Assembly: GCA_040755915.1 (NCBI GenBank)
Contig: JBFLWM010000017.1
Span: 48,151 to 112,150, forward strand
Direction: 5' to 3'
Source of the DNA: Sulfurivermis sp040755915
GTDB taxonomy: Bacteria; Pseudomonadota; Gammaproteobacteria; Thiohalomonadales; Thiohalomonadaceae
Length of the DNA stretch: 64,000 nt
Shown here: piece after piece, positions 60,525-64,000 of the stretch
How the letters are laid out: each line of letters opens with the position of its first letter
How positions within the stretch are numbered: position 1 is the first letter of the stretch
Notes under the pieces: generated by a model
Told to the model about the DNA's origin: nothing
Seen by the model: only the letters and a program-made list of their open reading frames with translations
The model's database searches: none
Made by a program: the position numbers and the translations under genes

Positions 60525-62303
60525 TCAGCTGTTGACCGGGACGAACTGCTGGCACTCGCGGAAAATGCGCTTGTCGCACTGCCGGCAGATGGCGTGGTCC
60601 AGCTTGTCGTTGATGATGGTCTTCAGCGCCTCGGTCTTGGAATGGAAGATGTGCTCGTCACCGATGGTCTTGATGTAGCCACCCCGGTGCAGGATGCTGC
60701 ACACCGTATCCTTGACCTCGTACAGGTAGAACCCGCCGCCCAGCTTGTGGCGGCGCTCGGCCTCCTGGGTCAGCATCTCGGCGCCGGCAAGGTCGACGAA
60801 GTTGATCGCCTTGGCCACCAGTAACAGGTGTTTCTGCTGTGGGTTGAGCGTGTCGACGTTGTGCATGGCCTGTTCGACGTGATTGATGGCGCCGAAGAAC
60901 AGCGAGCCCTCGATGCGCATGATCTTCAGCTGCGGGCATTCCGGCAGGGCCGGGTCGGTGGTAAATGCGCGCTTTTCGTGCTTCGGGTCCGGCACGCGGC
61001 TGAGGATGCGCGGCCGCGAGGTGCGGTTGAGGTAGAACACCAGCGACAGCATCACGCCGAGCAGGATGGCGAATTCCAGCTCGAGGAACAGGGCGCCGAA
61101 GAAGGTGGCGCCAAGCACGGTGGTTTCGCTGTGGCTGACGCGGATGATCTGACCGATGTGATGGAAGTCGATCAGGCCCCAGGCGACCAGGAACAGGATG
61201 CCGGCCATGGCCGCCACCGGCAGGTAGGCGGCCAGTGGCGCAACAAGCAGCACGATCAGCGCCAGGGCAACAGCGGCAAATACCGAGGCGAGGGGGGTAT
61301 GGGCGCCGGCAGCAAAGTTCACGCCGCTGCGGTTGAACGAGCCGCTGCTCGGATAGGCGGAGAAGAAGGCGCCGACCATGTTGGACAGGCCCTGGCCGAT
61401 GAATTCCTGGTTGCCGTCGATGCGCTGCTGCGCCTTGTTGCCGATGGAACGGGCAATGGACACCGCTTCGGTGATGGCCAGCAGGGCCACGGCCACCGCA
61501 CTGGGTGCCAGTTGCTTGATGGTAGCGAGCGACAGGTCGGGCAGGGACAGCGGCGGCAGGTGGGTGGGGAGGGCGCCGACGGTACGGATGCCGGTGATCT
61601 CCACGCCGAAGGCCATGTTGAGTGCCAGGGCGAACAGGCTGCCCACCAGCATGGCGATGATCATGTAGACGCGGCGGGCATAGCGCCGTGCCACGATGCC
61701 CGTCACCAGTGTCACCATGCCGACGGCGGTGACATAGGGATTGATCGCGTCCAGCTGCTGGAAGAAGGTGTAGATGATTTCGTAGAAGTGGCTGCCGCGG
61801 GGGATGTCCAGGGCGAAGAAATTCTTGATCTGGCTGGCGGCGATGAGGATCGCCGCGCCGGCGGTGAAGCCGACCACCACCGAGTGGGAGATGAAGTTGA
61901 CCAGACTGCCCATCTTGGCCAGGGCCATCACCAGCTGCAGCACGCCGACCAGGAAGGCGAGGGTGATGGCCAGGCGGACGAAATCGACACTGCCCGGTTC
62001 GGCCAGCGGACTGAGGGAGGCGAACACCACGATGGAGATGGCGGTGGTGGGGCCGGAGACCAGGTGCCAGGAACTGCCCCACAGGGCGGCGATCACCGCC
62101 GGCACCATGGCGGCGTAGAGGCCGTACTCCGGCGGCAGGCCGGCGATGGTGGCGAAGGCAACGCCCTGCGGCAGGACGATGACAGCGCCGGTCAGGCCGG
62201 CGAGCAGGTCGGCGCGGGCGCTGTCACGGTTGACGCGCGGCCACCAGCGCAGAAAGGGGAACAGTTTGACCCAGAACAGATTGCATTGCGCGAGGGCGTT
62301 CAT
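60525..62303 (-). CDS. SulP family anion transporter with C-terminal STAS domain
   Basis: 592 residues from MNALAQCNLFWVK; an ATG at 62339 is possible. The SulP signature ADLLAGLTGAVIVLPQGVAFATIAGLPPEYGLYAAMVPAVIAALWGSS is followed by about 12-14 membrane segments, with GSFNRSGVNFAAGAHTPLASV in the second half. The C-terminal STAS domain (~430-560, IMRIEGSLFFGAINHVEQAM...) and a Cys-rich tail (ICRQCDKRIFRECQQF) follow. Substrate sulfate or bicarbonate is undecided. TATAAT on the minus strand near 62380 may be the -10 box. Confidence 0.92.
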   Translation of the reverse strand: MNALAQCNLFWVKLFPFLRWWPRVNRDSARADLLAGLTGAVIVLPQGVAFATIAGLPPEYGLYAAMVPAVIAALWGSSWHLVSGPTTAISIVVFASLSPLAEPGSVDFVRLAITLAFLVGVLQLVMALAKMGSLVNFISHSVVVGFTAGAAILIAASQIKNFFALDIPRGSHFYEIIYTFFQQLDAINPYVTAVGMVTLVTGIVARRYARRVYMIIAMLVGSLFALALNMAFGVEITGIRTVGALPTHLPPLSLPDLSLATIKQLAPSAVAVALLAITEAVSIARSIGNKAQQRIDGNQEFIGQGLSNMVGAFFSAYPSSGSFNRSGVNFAAGAHTPLASVFAAVALALIVLLVAPLAAYLPVAAMAGILFLVAWGLIDFHHIGQIIRVSHSETTVLGATFFGALFLELEFAILLGVMLSLVFYLNRTSRPRILSRVPDPKHEKRAFTTDPALPECPQLKIMRIEGSLFFGAINHVEQAMHNVDTLNPQQKHLLLVAKAINFVDLAGAEMLTQEAERRHKLGGGFYLYEVKDTVCSILHRGGYIKTIGDEHIFHSKTEALKTIINDKLDHAICRQCDKRIFRECQQFVPVNS

Positions 62304-62556
62304 GTGCGGCGTATCTTCAAAGCTGACGTGGCGTCGCATCCGGCGACGTCGGAAATCATAAAGAGCCGCAATTATATAATGAAACGCTGATGTTTTCCCG
62401 CGCAAAATTGATGCAGCGCAAGGAACCGTGCTGACGCCGATTTGTCTATCATGCGGCGCCGGAGTGGCCTTGAAAGCGGGAGGCCAAGCCCACACCATTC
62501 ATCCGGCAATACCGCTGAACCATGACCGCAACCATTTAAGGAGTGAATTAGCTGCC

Positions 62557-63447
62557 ATGAAGCGCATTTTCCTGTTCCTGGTCACCAACCTGGCCATCAT
62601 CGTGGTACTCAGTATCACCCTGCGCCTGCTCGGTGTGGAACGCATCCTCGACGCGCAAGGGGTGGATCTCAATCTCAATGCCCTGCTGGTGTTCGCGGCG
62701 GTGTTCGGTTTCGGCGGTTCGCTCATCTCCCTGGCCATCTCCAAATGGACGGCCAGGCACCTGACCGGAGCCCAGGTCATCGAGCAGCCGCGCACCGCCA
62801 CCGAGCAGTGGCTGGTGGCGACGGTACGGCGCCAGGCCCAGCAGGCCGGTATCGCCATGCCCGAGGTGGCCATCTACGATGCGCCGGAGATCAATGCCTT
62901 TGCCACCGGGCCGAGCCGCAACAATTCCCTGGTGGCGGTGAGCACCGGTCTGTTGCAGAAGATGGACCAGGACGAGGCGGAGGCGGTGCTGGCCCATGAG
63001 GTCAGCCACGTCGCCAATGGCGACATGGTGACGCTGGCCCTGATTCAGGGCGTGGTGAATACCTTCGTCATCTTCCTGTCGCGTGTCATCGGTCATCTGG
63101 TCGACCGCGTGGTGTTCAAGACCGAGCGTGGCCACGGCCCGGCGTTCTGGATCACCGCCATCATCGCCGAACTGGTGCTGGGCATCCTGGCCAGCATCAT
63201 CGTCAGCTGGTTCTCGCGCCAGCGCGAATACCGTGCCGATGCCGGCGGCGCGAGCCTGGCCGGTTCGCGCAAGATGATCGCCGCGCTGGAGCGGCTGCAG
63301 ATGAATCACGGTGCCGGCCAGTTGCCGGATCAGATGGCGGCCTTCGGTATCTCCGGCGGCCTGGGCAGTGGCCTGAAGCGCCTGCTCATGTCGCATCCGC
63401 CGCTGGAGCAGCGCATTGCCGCGTTGAAGAGCCGCGCCGCGATGTGA
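62557..63447 (+). CDS. htpX: Membrane protease HtpX
   Basis: 296 residues. M48 zinc protease with HEVSH at 147-151 and the third ligand in EYRADAGGASLAG. Four membrane helices, two before the active site (FLFLVTNLAIIVVLSI, LLVFAAVFGFGGSLISLAI). It degrades misfolded membrane proteins and works with FtsH. TTTAAGGAG lies before the ATG. An upstream extension to 62428 is not supported. Confidence 0.96.
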   Translation: MKRIFLFLVTNLAIIVVLSITLRLLGVERILDAQGVDLNLNALLVFAAVFGFGGSLISLAISKWTARHLTGAQVIEQPRTATEQWLVATVRRQAQQAGIAMPEVAIYDAPEINAFATGPSRNNSLVAVSTGLLQKMDQDEAEAVLAHEVSHVANGDMVTLALIQGVVNTFVIFLSRVIGHLVDRVVFKTERGHGPAFWITAIIAELVLGILASIIVSWFSRQREYRADAGGASLAGSRKMIAALERLQMNHGAGQLPDQMAAFGISGGLGSGLKRLLMSHPPLEQRIAALKSRAAM

Positions 63448-63467
63448 CGTGGTGCGAGGCACGAAAA

Positions 63468-63500
63468 AAGAAGGCCGGCATTGCCGGCCTTCTTCTTTTG
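63468..63500. terminator. Bidirectional terminator after htpX
   Basis: AAGAAGGCCGGCA and TGCCGGCCTTCTT form a stem flanked by an A tract and TCTTTT. It lies between the convergent htpX and EAL genes. Confidence 0.88.
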
Positions 63501-63510
63501 CGAGGTGGAA

Positions 63511-64000
63511 TCAACTGGCGTTGAAGTCGTAGTTCATCTCGGTGCCCGGCTCCTGCAGGAAGTAGCCCTGGATGTAGTCGATGCCGCAGGACCACAGGGT
63601 GGACAGGGTGTTGGCGTCCTCGACGAACTCGGCAATGGTCTTGCGGTTCACCTCCTGTGCCATGGCGGTGATCTCCTTGACGCGCGCCTGATTCTCCTCG
63701 CTCTGGGCGATGCCTCGGATCAGGTTGCCGTCGATCTTGAGGTAATCCACCTCGGCATGGCGCAACAGGTTGGCGTAGTTGGGGGCGAGGCCGAAGTGAT
63801 CGAGGCCGACCTTGATGCGCAGCTGGTGCAGGCCGTCGATGAGCGGCTTGATCAGCTTCAGGTTGCTGCTTACCACCGCCTCGTTCAGCTCCAGGGTCAG
63901 GTAGTTGCCCTCCACCTTGGCGGCCTTGAGCAGGTCGCGCAGCCAGTGCAGCAGTTTGTCATCGTGCAGGGTGTCGCCGGAAACCTTGACGAAAAAGTTG
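63511..64000 (-). CDS. EAL-domain protein, N-terminus beyond the window edge
   Basis: The frame is open to the window edge, giving the last ~162 residues: FFVKVSGDTLHDDKLLHWLRDLLKAAKVEGNYLTLELNEAVV...IKVGLDHFGLAPNYANLLRHAEVDYLKIDGNLIRG...NRKTIAEFVEDANTLSTLWSCGIDYIQGYFLQEPG. This is the C-terminal part of an EAL domain. The loop reads LDHFGLAP where active enzymes have DDFGTG, so the second Asp is His and activity is doubtful; it may be a c-di-GMP receptor. Confidence 0.88.
   Translation of the reverse strand, partial: NFFVKVSGDTLHDDKLLHWLRDLLKAAKVEGNYLTLELNEAVVSSNLKLIKPLIDGLHQLRIKVGLDHFGLAPNYANLLRHAEVDYLKIDGNLIRGIAQSEENQARVKEITAMAQEVNRKTIAEFVEDANTLSTLWSCGIDYIQGYFLQEPGTEMNYDFNAS

Overview
The window is about 64 kb of a high-GC gammaproteobacterial chromosome that fixes nitrogen. 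The gammaproteobacterial call rests on BamC, GcvR, EttA, separate ParE and ParC, and a lexA-imuA pair. I cannot name the species. A sulfur-oxidising or phototrophic Chromatiales-like relative is a guess from gene content. I see no rRNA, tRNA, CRISPR array, prophage or complete insertion sequence.

Region 1 (1-14.9 kb) is a nitrogen-fixation island. A divergent promoter with a perfect sigma-54 site and a NifA site drives nifH-nifD-nifK-nifT-ferredoxin-nafY-like-DUF6129-unknown. It is followed by modE and modABC, each preceded by a ModE palindrome, and by a helix-hairpin-helix gene and cowN (protection of nitrogenase from CO). On the other side are draT and draG, which switch dinitrogenase reductase (NifH) off and on by ADP-ribosylation. 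Between them lies a three-gene minus-strand operon: a SIR2-like protein, a Cys-rich DUF1289-like protein and an EAL phosphodiesterase. This operon has its own perfect NifA site and a sigma-54-like promoter, so it appears to belong to the nitrogen-fixation regulon. It is the most interesting part of the window.

Region 2 (14.9-16.7 kb) is visibly AT-richer. It holds a HEPN-like gene and a small exported protein, flanked by sequences resembling integron attC ends and by short hairpin repeats. It looks like an acquired cassette.

Region 3 (16.7-23 kb) carries an SOS mutagenesis set, lexA-imuA and a separated imuB with a CBS-domain gene between, each unit under a LexA-like box. No dnaE2 is present. 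A DUF523/DUF1722 gene, a heme-oxygenase-fold gene and a DUF2914 gene follow.

Region 4 (23-47 kb) is signalling and housekeeping: GGDEF-EAL, pcm, universal stress protein, Lon-like protease, TrpB2, EttA, PAS-GGDEF, a chemoreceptor with a heme c motif, an RND pump pair, a LysR regulator, an AI-2E transporter, PIN-PhoH, Bcp and GcvR. A MITE-like element lies after the LysR gene.

Region 5 (47-64 kb) is core: dapA-bamC-MBL hydrolase, a second chemoreceptor, parE-cbiX-parC, a REC-GGDEF protein, an adenylate cyclase with a TPR lipoprotein, a SulP transporter, htpX and a partial EAL gene at the right edge. Cyclic-di-GMP proteins recur throughout (five, two with degenerate GGDEF motifs).
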